The notes under the pieces: model-generated
The model's database searches: none
Seen by the model: only the letters and a program-made list of their open reading frames with translations
What the model was told of the DNA's origin: nothing
Assembly: GCA_022925895.1 (NCBI GenBank)
Contig: JAKSYS010000480.1
Coordinates: 1-49,325 of the forward strand
Source of the DNA: Fragilaria crotonensis
Taxonomy: Eukaryota; Bacillariophyta; Fragilariophyceae; Fragilariales; Fragilariaceae
DNA length: 49,325 nt
Reading direction: 5' to 3'
Shown here: in pieces, positions 20,578-31,757 of the stretch
How positions within the stretch are numbered: the first letter of the stretch is position 1
Layout of the letters: every line of letters starts with the position of its first letter
Position numbers and translations under genes: made by a program

Positions 20578-23430
20578 ATGACGAGTTTCCACGGTGTCGA
20601 TTACCTTCTCTTTCCGAATTCCAGTTCAAAATTGATTGAGTATGCCATAGCCGGGAATCTCGAAAAGGTTCGTGACCACTTGCGAAAAGAGGAAGATGTG
20701 AATGTCAAAAACGAACATGGCAACACAGCTCTTGTCTGGGCAAGCAACAATGGCCATTTGGAAGTTGTTCGTGCTTTATTAATGCACAATGGGGTGGATG
20801 TGAATATCAAGGATCATGCTGGCGCCTCCGCTCTCTACTATGCAAGCTATAATGGCCATGTGGAAGTGGTTCGTGCGTTGTTGAATCACAATGGAGTGGA
20901 TGTGAATATCAAGGATAATGATGGCGACACACCGCTCATTTGTGCGAGCTTGAGCGGCCATTTGGAAGTAGTTCGTGCTTTATTGCATCACCAGGGGGTG
21001 GATGTGAATATCCAGACTAATTATGGCGACACAGCTCTCATTTGGGCAAGTTTTGGAGGACACGAGGAAGTAGTTCGTGCCTTGTTGAATCACGATGGAG
21101 TGAATGTGAATATCCAGAATAATGATGGCAGGACAGCTCTCATCTTGGCGAGTAGGAAATGCCATTTGGATGTGGTTCGTGCTATATTGGATCACGATGG
21201 GGTGGATGTGAATGTTAGAGATAAATATGGCTATACAGCTCTTGATATTGCTCGCAAGAAGCCGAAAATTGGTGTTGCACGTCTCCTGGAGGATCACATG
21301 GAGCGTCTGAAGCTTGACGTGGAGAAGAATCCTGCAGGAAGCGACGCCTCGCGTAGAAAAGGCCGACGCAAGCGCCTCAAGGTGACCAATACAACCTCCA
21401 CAAATCCTGTGGATGTGAATCTCCAAAGTTCTGATGGGAAAACAGCTCTTCACATGGCGAGCCAAAATGGTCTTGTAGAGGTCGTGCGCGCGCTGGTCCA
21501 GCTAAACAATGTGGATGTGAATATGATGGATAATGATGGCTCCACAGCTCTCATCTTGGCTAGCGAGAAGGGCCATTTGGAAGTGGTTCGTGCTTTATTG
21601 AAGCACGATGGAATGAATGTGAATGTCCAGAATAATGATGGTGAAACAGCTCTTGATGTGGCTCGCAGCCGTCAGAATGAGAAAGTTTCATGTCTTCTGC
21701 AGGAGCACATGAAAGCACTAGCAGCACATTACGCCGAAACAGAGCAGGAAAGAAAGCGAGCAAGGACGCAGCCATCGACAAGTGAACCTTCGGAGGTAGA
21801 AGAGCAGAGTCGCTACGATGATGCTGAACCTCAACAAAAGTTGTTGAATAGGAAGCCTGCGGGAAGCAGAGTTGACGCTCAGATTGAAAAAGACCGAAAC
21901 AATCTTCTCCATATCACAGCAGATCTCAAATTGTCAGAAGCTGACTCCAGGATGGATCTCGATTCGGAGGAGGAAGAGCAGAGGATGTACGATGCAGCTC
22001 AGATTGAACAAGATCGAGATCGAAGCAAGCTTCTTCACGTGATGAATACAAGCTCCGCTGATCCTGTGGAACTGTCCTTGGAGTTCATCGAGCGATGCAT
22101 CAAAAAGGACCACAAACTTGGATCGGGTTCCTTTGGTGATGTTTTCTTGGCGGAAGATAGTCGTCTGCCAAAGAAATTTGCAGTGAAAGTGATTCGTACT
22201 AATACTAAATGCAATGAGGCCGCCATCAAGGAAATGCGCAGAAGCTTTCAGAGAGAACTTTCGGTAAGTTCTATGTCGAGTGTCATCTTGACGCACTGGG
22301 AGTAATCATTTCTACGATGATTTCTAACAGCGCATTTTGTATACTATTACCAGACGCTTAAGACATGCCGGCATCCCAACATTATTGTCCTGTATGGCTA
22401 CAGTTTAACTGCCAATAGTACACAGCAGTGCTTGGTGTACGAATACGCCGCCAATGGCTCTCTGGCGGCCTTCTTCACTGATAATGGTAACAAAGACCGC
22501 CTGTCGGCAGATACTCGATTGTCCATCATGTTCAAATTGGTGAGAGCGGTTCACTTCTTACACACGGGTGGGTGCAAGGTGGATGGCGAAGGTTGGAAAG
22601 TATTTCATCGCGACATCAAGAGTGCCAACATTTGTCTGGCGGACGACTTAACCCCCCGACTGATTGATTGTGGGCTGGCCACATTCGTACCAGACGACAA
22701 TTCCAGCGCGACTCTGGGGTCGTCCCCAGTCACTTTGCAGAGCACAACTGGCGGGTTTGCTTTTGGAACTCCTGGGTACATGTGCCCATTCTATGTCAAG
22801 AAGAAGGGTGCAGGGAATCCATGTCCCTATATCGCAGCCTGTGATGTGTATTCCATTGGTGTCGTCTTGGTGGAGCTAATTTTGGGATGTTTGAATGGAG
22901 TGAGATCGACGAGAAATGACTCTCAATTTCTTGATGTGTTTGAGAAGTACGTCCAACACGAGCGAACTTATCATCGGATTGTCGATGGATGGAAGAACCT
23001 CATACGTGATGCGGATCCCACCGTAATGTGGAATCAAGACGCTCTTGAAATTGCATGTAGGGCTGCTATTCAGTGCATGGATCCTTTTCCTGAATTACGG
23101 TTGAGCACAAAGGACCTCCTCGATACGCTGAGCGATGCAGTCCTTTTGAATAATAATGCAGGCATTCAGCATCCCGTTGCGGAGAGTGCTGTACAGAGCG
23201 GCCCCTACTGTCTTATTTGTAACGAATATCGTACTGATATCACGTGCAGCGAAGGTCACGCGCTTTGTCCAAGGTGCATCATAGACAAGCTCGGTGATCA
23301 CAGTGGGTGCCAACTTTTGTGCCTGATCAAGGAGTGCTCAAGCAAACTACAAGATACTGATCTTTATGGACGCATTCCACTTGAGATGTACAATCGGTAC
23401 GTCAAAAAACGAGCTATGAGTCAGATATGA
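20578..23430 (+). CDS. Ankyrin-repeat protein kinase with RING-like module (two exons)
   Basis: Exon 1 is 20578-22263 (562 codons, phase 0). A 90-bp intron (22264-22353, GTAAGT to CCAG) joins it to exon 2, 22354-23430, giving 920 residues. The order is: ANK cap 17-47; six ANK repeats 48-251, ending in the ARLLEDHMER tail; basic linker RRKGRRKRLK (about 260-269); two further repeats plus tail (about 287-375); a long charged linker; the kinase (about 505-830); a zinc module from 848. Kinase motifs: GSGSFG 515-520, Lys537, likely alpha-C Glu560, HRDIKSAN 647-654, then D667-C668-G669 in place of DFG, and GTPGY. The N-lobe wording resembles IRAK/Pelle and plant receptor-like kinases. The zinc module (CLIC, GHALCPRC, LLCLIKEC) is C3HC4-like, so E3 activity is possible but unproven. 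No membrane segment. The TGA at 23428 is followed by further open family sequence. Confidence 0.85.
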
Positions 23431-24111
23431 GACAAATGTAACGTCCGATTAGATTTGCAAATCGCTGGTTCCCAATCCCAATTTGTTGTTGATGTGCATG
23501 GCATTAAAGAAGGCATCGAGAAGGCGGTGGAAGGGATGGACGACGTCAGAAAGGGCAGCGATGAAAGAAATGTTGCAGAGACAGCTGCAGATGCTACTGG
23601 GGTTGGCAGAAGGAGTGGACCGGTCAGTGGCAGGATTAGCGCTTCTGGCAGCGGATCAGTTCAAGGTGTCCCGAATAAGCGCAGAGATTCGATCAGTCTG
23701 AAAACCAACGCTGGCATTCAGCATCCAGCGGCGATGAGTGCAGTTGACAGCGGCCCCTCCTGTCTTATTTGCACGAAATCTCATGCAGATATCAAGTACA
23801 GCAGAGGGCATGCACTGTGCACAATTTGTGTCTTGGACAAGCTTGGTGATGACAACGGATTCCAACTCTTGTGTCTGATCAAAGAATGCCCAAGCAAACT
23901 CCAAGACAATGATTTTTATGGACGCATTCCTGTTGATGCTTTCAGGAGGTACGTTGAAAAACGAGCCGAAAGGAATGCATTCGATGAAAGGAATATCAGA
24001 ATGGAATCCAAAATTGATAGGTTGTTACTGCGTGGGCAGAACCATCAGGAGCATTTTCAGAGGTTGGCAAGAGGGTTGAACCGGTCCTTGACGGCACTGG
24101 CGCTTCTGTAA
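23431..24111 (+). CDS. In-frame second RING-like module after the kinase gene's stop
   Basis: The frame stays open for 226 codons straight after the TGA at 23428. Its second half repeats the end of the kinase gene: NAGIQHPAAMSAVDSGPSC, CLIC, GHALCTIC, LLCLIKECPSKL and YGRIP, with a spacing of about 551 bp between copies, so a tandem duplication made it. It then continues where the first copy stops, with a helical segment ending RSLTALALL before TAA at 24109. The piece between the copies reads in another frame as AEGVDRSVAGLALLAADQFK, the intact version of that helix, so copy 1 was frameshifted. There is no strong ATG; expression would need readthrough, alternative splicing or an internal start. 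It may simply be a degenerating extension. Confidence 0.45.
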   Translation, partial: DKCNVRLDLQIAGSQSQFVVDVHGIKEGIEKAVEGMDDVRKGSDERNVAETAADATGVGRRSGPVSGRISASGSGSVQGVPNKRRDSISLKTNAGIQHPAAMSAVDSGPSCLICTKSHADIKYSRGHALCTICVLDKLGDDNGFQLLCLIKECPSKLQDNDFYGRIPVDAFRRYVEKRAERNAFDERNIRMESKIDRLLLRGQNHQEHFQRLARGLNRSLTALALL

Positions 24112-24342
24112 GCAAATCAGTTCAAAAAGTGCCCGAATCTCGTCTGGGTGACTCCCATCTCGGTGGACAAGGATGACCGGAACACCCTCTTGAAGTGGAT
24201 CAGGGAAAAAGGGCTGCAGAAGTACATCGTCGTCTTCATCTGTGCACACTCGTATGAGCCAGGGCATCGGATCAAGCCCAAGCTGCGGCTCCCGGAGGGT
24301 TGCCACTACCACCTGATCCGCTTGGTCTTTCTGCAGGAGTAA
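24112..24342 (+). pseudogene. Detached C-terminal domain (CAHS motif) of the ANK-kinase family
   Basis: In the same frame, directly after the TAA at 24109, 76 codons read ANQFKKCPNLVWVTPISVDK and on through KYIVVFICAHSYEPGHRIK to a TAA at 24340. Decayed relatives follow the other two kinase-RING copies (32650-32900 and 47270-47520), with LVWLTPTIDGKGL, FCAHFNGPG and AIEIGRWIVEIAPWLK. The duplicate upstream reads ALLAADQFK where this copy reads ALL-stop-ANQFK, so the stop is probably a substitution. The domain is unassigned; comparable C-terminal segments occur after repeat/kinase proteins in stramenopiles as far as I recall. Confidence 0.5.
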
Positions 24343-24868
24343 ACGGGCAGAATTTCTAGGAAGCCGTGCTCAACTATGCACGAGCCCCAGAAGCTCCTGC
24401 TCGTCTTGGCACCACGTGCCTTCCATGCTCCTGTCCAGTGCAGTTCGGTCAAGTGATGCATAAGCTTAGTCGGCTCGACTTTGAGCCGTGGATCCAGCGC
24501 ATCATTGCCGTCGGAGTGCCAAATTCGCTTCCAATCTCGCGCGTCTACGTGCCTCGATCTGGTACGAATATTCTAGAAAGATCCATCCGGAAATTTCCGA
24601 ATAGCTTGTGGGAATAGTTCGGTCCTTGAAGAAACGAGTCAAGGGCCAATAAGTTTCAAGCGAGTACTATCCATTTTAGTTCGTCGCAACAAGTATTCAT
24701 ACAACGTATCATTGTGATTCCGTTTCCTCGACAAACGACAACGTCTCGCATGCTTTGCAGTATTCTAGAAATCCAATATAGAGAGGAGAAGATTTTCAAT
24801 GACTCATCGAAACAGTCCATGGCTTGTCAATGACAAAATGTAAATCTCCACAAGACGTTTTCACGTTC
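24343..24868. other. Intergenic region, no gene recognised
   Basis: A few short frames only. The segment to about 24620 may be a remnant of the 3' part of the kinase gene, but no motif supports this. Confidence 0.35.
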
Positions 24869-25404
24869 TCACGGTATGAGCTCGGTGTATTTGTGACAAT
24901 GTAGCAAGCAACCTTCGAAACTTGTGGTTGTTCTCAGGGCAGTGCATTTGGTTTTGATGGTCTGTGCATGCTCCCAACATTTCTCTGCCGTTCCGTTAAT
25001 GACATGTTTTGTTTCTCGTCCACCTTCGGTCATGCGTCGGTCCATGGGATTATTCTTCCGTAATACGGGATGAAAGAAAGGACGGATTGTCAGGATTCTA
25101 TAGTCTCTATCCTTGAAGAACCGAGGAGTAAACTTGGCCGCCAGGGAGGGGGACGTTTTGAACTTGGCGGGGTCCTCATTCCTCCCATGCATACAAATTG
25201 AGGCACCGGTCCAAACGATGCGGCAAGTGCTTGCGGAGGCGAACAACGAGGGTGGTTTGGAAGCTGTCTGAAAGCAAGGTCTTGAAATGACGTTGGTGTA
25301 GCTGTCCACAGAGCCATCATCATTGAAGCGCCAAAACGCAGGACATGAATGCCAGCGGACATGAGGGGTTTAGTCACTGGGCGCAACGTGGAGTGGCATT
25401 GCAT
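24869..25404 (-). pseudogene. Unidentified, possibly frameshifted minus-strand gene remnant
   Basis: Two overlapping minus-strand frames look protein-like but change frame near 25200: upstream CHSTLRPVTKPLMSAGIHVL with FGASMMMALWT, then downstream KFTPRFFKDRDYRILTIRPF, FHPVLRKNNPMDRRMTEGGR and HVINGTAEKCWEHAQTIK, ending at 24869. No ATG clearly fits and the family is unknown to me. It lies tail-to-tail with the ANK-kinase gene. Confidence 0.3.
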
Positions 25405-26125
25405 GTGATCAATCAGAATGCAGACTATACGGAGTCATCCTCCCTGGTATGTGGCATTCAACATACGAGTACATGCATAACGTCAATCCTCGGCGTCAAC
25501 ACAAGAGAGGTATCGTAAGTTCCACACGTCTCAAACTCGAAGATGTGTTTTTTAAGATCCGGTTGACAAACACAAAGCGACGCGTAAGACTTCATAATGA
25601 ATCCTCTGCTGGAGTTCAGTATGCACATACTACAGTACTCAGGTAGACGTAGAGGAACTACAATTGTACTGGATTCTGGAGCATTTTGTCATTATACATG
25701 TAGTGTTTCAATTTTCAATAATAATCAGGGCAATCATGTATACATGTCAGTATGTCAACATATCTTTCCCTCCATAACATGCTGCCGGTATACAATCAAA
25801 TGATGATAATCAAAAGTAATGTGTGAATACGGTATTGTTTTCAAATTTGAATTTTAACACCTTGCACATGGGCGCCAGGGCGCTGGGCGCCAAAAACAAT
25901 GGCGCAGAGGAGGTTCCGGAATTCTTGTCTCCTCGGTAATAAAATCGTGTTGAATCTTCTGTGACATGAGTCAAAGTTCCGGAACCCCCACACGGCATTC
26001 TTCAATTTGACACGTTTTTTGCTTTGTTGCGTATCTCAACCCAATCCTACTATGCTTGTATTTGACACCTCGTTCCGCATGACCGTCTTGATTGCCACAT
26101 TTGACTCCAACGTCCAGATATTATA
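25405..26125. other. Intergenic region before the long ankyrin gene
   Basis: No gene recognised. A short GC-rich patch of repeated GGCGC units lies at 25868-25905 within otherwise AT-rich DNA, and CAGTACTCAGGTAG at 25635 is a small version of the TAC-rich patches seen before other ankyrin genes. Confidence 0.4.
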
Positions 26126-29002
26126 ATGTCTTCGTCATCAGCGACAGCAGCAGCAGCAACGGCAGCCGCAGCAAAGCTGTCGAAGAAATCACTCTTGGCA
26201 GAAGCCAAATTGGGAAATCTCGACAAGGTTCGTGATCTGTTGCGAAACGCGACGAATACTGATCCTGACGACGTCGACAACAATGTTGTCATTGGTGATA
26301 CAGCTCTAAGTTTGGCCAGTGCACATGGTCATGCCGATGTTGTTTCCGAGTTATTGAAACATGCCAAGGTGGATGTCAATGAGACAAATAACCTTGGCCG
26401 AACTGCACTCATGTTGGCATGTAGAAATGGCCACTTGTCCGTGGTTCGTAAATTATTGAAATATGGGAGGGCGGATGTCAATGCCGTGTGCAATGCTGGA
26501 AACACAGCCCTCATTTGGGCAAGTCACAACGGCCATGTTGATATTGTGGCGGAATTACGGAAAGTCAAAAAGTTGGATTTGAATGCCGAAAATGATGCAT
26601 CGTTAACTGCACTCGATTCGGCCAGTGAAATGGGACACTTGGAAGTTGTTCGCGAACTCTTGGAAGATGAAAGACTTGATCCCTCGAGTTTTGCTCTCTT
26701 TTTGGCAAGTGGTGGTGGACATTTGGAAGTTGTTAATGAGTTATTGAACGTCCAAGACATGGATGTCAATGTCGAATCTGAGATCGGCGAAACACCCCTT
26801 ATCTGGGCGAGTCAGGATGGTCATGTTGATGTTGTTGTTGAATTATTGAAACATGCCAAGGTGGATTTTACCGCCACGAATCACAATGGATCGACGGCAC
26901 TCATGGAGGCGAGTGAACATGATCGTTGGGAAGTTGTTCGCAAGTTATTGAAGCACAGCAAGGAGAACCTGAATGCCAAAGATACCAACGGCTGCACGGC
27001 GCTCATCTTGGCAAGTAAATTCGGTCGTCCGCGTGTTGTTCGTGAATTCTTGAAACACCAGGAGTTGGATGTGGATTCAAAAGATAACGATGGTTGTGGT
27101 GCGCTCATCTAGGCTAGCAAGAATGGTCGTCCAGAAGTTGTCGTGGAATTGTTGCAAAACGAAAAATGTGGATGTGAATGCTAGAAATGGCGATGGTCAC
27201 ACGCCCCTTATCTCGGCGAGCTATGAAGATCATGTGGAAGTCGTTCGCGAGCTTTTGAAGCACCAGAAGGTTGATGTGAATGCAATCGATGAAGGTGGCG
27301 CCACGGCCCTGATTGCCGCTAGTGAAAAGGGAAAGTTAGAGGTGGTTTACGAATTACTGATGCATGAGAAAGTGAATACGAATGATAAGAATGACAATGG
27401 TTCGACAGCTTTGATTGTTGCGAGTGAGCAGGGCCATGTGCGAATTGTTCGCGAATTGCTCAAGCATGACCGGGTTGATGTGAGCGCAAGGAATCGGACG
27501 GGTGACACGGCCCTCATCGCGGCGAGCGCCAAATGGGCATGTCCAAGTTGTTCGCGAGTTTATGAAGCATGAACACATTACCGTGAATGCCAAAGACAAG
27601 GATGGCTACACTGCTCTCCTCTTGGCAAGTAGCTATGGTCATGCAGACGTTGTTCGCGAGCTCTTGAAGCATCAGAGGGTTTTTGTGAATGCCAAAAACA
27701 ACGATGGTTGGACTTCCCTAATCTTGGCAACTAACGAAGGGCGATTGCAGATCGTTCGCGAGCTTCTGAAGCTTCAAGAGGTGGATCCTAATCCCAAGGA
27801 TTGTAATGGCAACACAGCCCTGATTAGCTAAGGCGAGCATAAACGACGATTTGCGACTTGTTCGCGAGTTGTTGAAGCACGAGCGGGTGGATGTTAATGC
27901 CAAAGACAAACACGGGAGCACTGCTCTCATCTGTGCATGCTGTGATGGATACGAGCAAGTTGTTCATGAATTGTTGAAATACGAAAAGTTGGATGTGTGA
28001 ATTTACGTGATGATGATGGATGTAGTGCCCTCATCGTGGTAGCCAAGAACGGCCATGCGGAAGTTGGTCGCTTGCTTTCGAAGCACCAGTTGGTAGCCGT
28101 GAATGCCAAAGATGACGATGGTCGCACTGCACTCATCTGGGCCAGTAGTAACGGCGATGCGGAATTTGTGCGGGAGTTGTTGAAACACGAAATGCTTGAT
28201 GTGAATGTCAGAAATGGAACTGGGTGCACATCCATCATTGTGGCGAGTGACGAGGGACATTTGAAGGAAGAGGATGGTGGATGCGAATGCTGCCAAGAAT
28301 GACGATGGCAATACTGCATTGATCGTGGCGAGTGGAACGAGCCATTTGGAGGTAATCAGTGAGTTGGCGAAGTATGAGAAGGTGGATGTGAACGTCAAGA
28401 ATGAGGACGGCGATACGGCCTTGATCTTGGCGAGTGTCAACGGCGATGATGATGTGATTCGTGAGTTGGTGAAGCACGAGCGGGTGGATCAAAATGCAAA
28501 AGATTTCACTGGTGGCACTGCCCTCATGAATGCAGTCTACAACAAGAATATGAAGGCTGTTTGCGAGCTACTTAAGTGCGAAAGCTTAGACGTCAACGCC
28601 AAAGATGATGACGGTAACACGGATCTCATTTGGGCAATCAAGAAAGGCCATGCGCAATCCGTTCGGTGTCTTGTAGGGCATGCAAGGGTGGATGTAAATG
28701 CAAGAAATCATGATGGCCGCATGGCTCTCATCGTGGCGAGTAAGGAAGGTAGTTTGGAGGTCATTTGCGAAGTCTTGAAGCACCCTGGAGTTGATGTGAA
28801 TGCCGAGGACAAAGACGGGGCATCCGCCTTTGCCATGGCAATTGACAACGTGGAGGTGGTGAATGAGTTATCGAAGCACCTTCAGGTGGTTGTGAATTCC
28901 ACGCATATTGATGACATGACAGGTAGTGTTGTTGTGATTGACGAGGAGCCCGTGCCAGCAGAGAAGACGGAACGAAATTTCGGCGTGAAGTCGAGCAAGT
29001 GA
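26126..29002 (+). pseudogene. Long ankyrin-repeat gene, disrupted by one nonsense codon and several frameshifts
   Basis: The 5' part is open for 328 codons: an Ala-rich start, the cap LAEAKLGNLDKVRDLLRNA and about nine repeats of the type GHADVVSELLKHAKVDVNE. A TAG at 27110 replaces the usual TTG (ALI-stop where sisters read ALILAS). Thereafter repeats continue with breaks: an extra base near 27165; an extra base near 27531; a several-base insertion with stop near 27826-27833; a 2-base TG duplication near 27998; and a deletion of most of one repeat plus frameshift near 28265. The last frame (28274-29002) has about six repeats and an acidic end (VVVIDEEPVPAEK). The restored length would be roughly 950 residues with some 27 repeats. 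The wording (ELLKHEKVDVNAKD) defines a subfamily distinct from the other clusters here. The first 328 codons could still be expressed. Confidence 0.85.
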
Positions 29003-29500
29003 AAGTTGTTAACGATCATGGACGCACAAGAATGAGGCGGATGTGGACAAGCCAACTCTTGTCAGGGATATGTGTGGTCAAGTGACGGTCTTTCTGGTGT
29101 TCCTTGTGAATTGCAGGAACACGAGGGAGTTGATGCAAGTGAATGAATTCGAACATTGGCACTGGAGAATAGTAGGGTGGTTTCAAAACCTAACTTGCAG
29201 TTTGGTTTGGACATGGAACTCTACTACGATAAGTTAATGAAATGCTGTTCTATCCACCTTTGATCGCATTTGACAACAATATGCACTTGACGTAGTAAAC
29301 CTGAACATTAGCAGAGGTTTATGTTGTTGTCGTCACTTTTTCCCTCCCACAACCTGGGGAAGCAACATGAAGGGCAGCCGCCCGTGGAAAACCCGTCTGA
29401 TAAACATGCATGCAATAAATCCTAGTCAAGTCGTGAGGACCATCATGTGAAAGGTGTTGATGCACGAGGATGAGGTGGATGTTTTGAGAATTGAATGTAC
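29003..29500 (+). pseudogene. Scattered ankyrin remnants downstream
   Basis: Short pieces still recognisable at DNA level: GAATGAGGCGGATGTGGACA (29031), GGAACACGAGGGAGTTGATG (about 29118, reading QEHEGVDA) and GTTGATGCACGAGGATGAGG (about 29457, reading LMHEDEVDV). They suggest the ANK array once extended further. No open frame survives. Confidence 0.4.
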
Positions 29501-29754
29501 CGCGAGCAGTTTTGATTTTTTTACAATGTTGTTCGGGTGGAACGACCACGCAACACCGCAGAAGCGTGAATCATCATTTGTACTGCCAATGCAACGATAG
29601 GAACGACAGTTTGGTACGGACTCATGACCGACGACCACTCGCCGCAAACGCGCCACTCCATTACCGTAAATATCGCATCACACTCACATCTGTCGGCCAG
29701 CTCTCCAAAGATCGATCCTTCCAGGCTGAATAAAAGAATTTGTCATGGTTTAAT

Positions 29755-30310
29755 GCTTGCATGGCGGCATTCGTAATAGGCTCGGAACACGGTAGGATAT
29801 CTCACCAACCAGTTGCCTTTCAAACACTCAGATACTTCATCAAGGCAAACAATTCATGATCCATATCGATCGATGCGCTTCACTTGCGAAAGACAGGGGG
29901 TGTGATAGCCTTTGTCAAGTAGCCGGAAAATCTTGACTTCTGGGTAGCTCGACTCGTCTGTAGCAGGTTGTCCAGGCAATAACAACGCTCCACGGGACAG
30001 ACACCACCCACGAATGAACATTCTTGATACCTTTCCACCTACAAGAGATTGATATTGCATTTCCGACCTTGGTGTTTTTATGCATCCACGTAGAGGAGTT
30101 CCTGCTCCACATTGTGAATTGCCATCGTTTCCGAGTGTCTGTGTTGAGTCTTTGTGTGATATCTAGACCACTGTGGGTGCTTCCAAACGAGTGTCTGAAT
30201 GAAAATGAAGAAAACACGAAAGGAACATGTTAAATCACCGTACTGTAGTTTCCGTACAGTGCGTAGTCTCGAAAATACTCGTCCAAAATGTGACAGTAGA
30301 TGGCCTCTAC
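29755..30310 (-). pseudogene. Relic of unknown gene family B, copy 1
   Basis: Minus-strand frames contain VGGKVSRMFIRGWCLSRGAL, PATDESSYPEVKIF and LLDKGYHTPCLSQVKRIDRY (30060-29854), then YPTVFRAYYECRHASIKP (about 29760). The DKGxHTP, VKRID and CRHxxI blocks recur at 36980-36780, and the upstream part (QTL motif, about 30150) recurs at about 36050. Stops and frame changes interrupt it. I do not recognise the family, and the coding strand is an inference. Confidence 0.4.
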
Positions 30311-31757
30311 TCACTTTCTAGATTCTTGTATTGTGAGCTTAATCTGTTTGTTAAACTACTTGTAAAGTCATCATTCAATCACTGATGAGAGCTTTTAAAG
30401 CTCTCCAATCAGACTACAAAAGACTTCATCCAGTAGGTTCCACACAACAAATCTAAGTCTGAAGACCCAACTCAAATCACCTTCCCGGTAGGTTTTGCAC
30501 CTGTGAAGTCTTCATTCCTTCACGTGCAATGCCTCCTGGGACCTCTCTGTAGATCCCTGCATGCTAGGAGGTCTTCTTGGTCTTCCAGTCTTGGTCTTCC
30601 TAGTGACTTCAGTCCATTCACTAGCATCCAAGAGAGCAGCAGAACAGAAGCTATTGCTACCGTCGTCCGCGGTGCACAGTGCCACTAGTGCAGTAGCACT
30701 CGTCGGTTCGACAGTAGCACCGTCACCCTCGACAGTAGCACTGTAGATCTTGACAGGAACATACGGTGCGATGTCGTTCAACAAATATTCAAAACAGATC
30801 GTCTGGCACACGTGTGGCAGGGAAAGATCTGACATTAGCTGTTTGGCCTTCAATCTCTTCATATCATTCTTGTAGCATATCATACATACCTGAGATTCGT
30901 TTTGTAACGAATTATTTATTATTCGTACCCGTAGATGCATAAAACTAAGGCGTTCATACTACTATGCATATGCAGCAGAACTCCATCCTCAATAATTTGG
31001 AGATGGGAGATCGTAGAAAATGACATGTCGTACCCATCGTGCCCACATTCTACTTGTACTGGAGTTGTATGCATCGAGCCTTGCAGTGTGCGATGATCGG
31101 GAACCAGATCGCAACACGGCACGACCGAACGTCTTCCCCTGCTCGTGTTATTGGTTGTTGATAGTTTGGGGATGGTTATGCTTTTTATCCACCGTCCAAC
31201 CATGCCTTTTTGACAGCAATGATGATGGGGGTTCCCAGAAATGACGTCCATGAGGACTCGGCAGGACAAGGGCAAGGTCAAGGGTAAGGTAAACGCATCG
31301 ATGTATAGTACTCCAGTACAATCGCAACCCGCTGCGCCTCGGTGTCCCGTCCACGCAACAATCATCCTTGTCATTGACAACATACAACAAGTGCATCTAT
31401 AAAACTATTCCATGCAGGACAATCCCAGTATGTTTCAGAAATCCAGCCGGGCAATTCATTCCTTGAGGCAAGTCTTTTTACGTAAAGTGGTGTCAACTCA
31501 TAATGGCAAGTACACACAGTACAATACTACGCCCTGTTGGATTATCAAGTGCGTTGAAATCAGCATCCAACACAAGCATCATCTGATCTATCAAATGCAC
31601 CCGTTGGTACACACACCCTCTTTCCAGAACGTTCATCAGGGGTGAGTGAGGAGGATTCAGGATCGTTTTCGTACAGAGATTTATTTCGTATCGTTCGAGA
31701 TACTACGGGATGATGACAAAAGCAGAATTCGTTGTTCGTCGGCAGAGACGAGTCCTT
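30311..31757. other. Intergenic region with unassigned minus-strand frames
   Basis: Minus frames at 30512-30940 (142 codons, with CMICYKNDMKRLKAKQ and WTEVTRKTKTGRPRRPP) and 30919-31383 (154 codons) have no recognisable domain, and I cannot decide whether either is real. A 19-bp palindrome (GAGAGCTTT-T-AAAGCTCTC) lies at 30387-30405. Confidence 0.35.

Noticed and set aside
23428-23430. TGA as a possible selenocysteine codon
   Set aside because: Diatoms do use selenocysteine, but there is no homologue with Cys at this position and I see no convincing SECIS-like hairpin downstream; a plain stop is simpler.
24106-24122. A mini-intron removing the TAA at 24109 (GTAAGCAAATCAG)
   Set aside because: It would be only about 14 bases long, far below any plausible spliceosomal intron.
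30919-31383. 154-codon minus-strand open frame
   Set aside because: No proper ATG at the start, no motif and composition like surrounding intergenic DNA; left as undecided noise.
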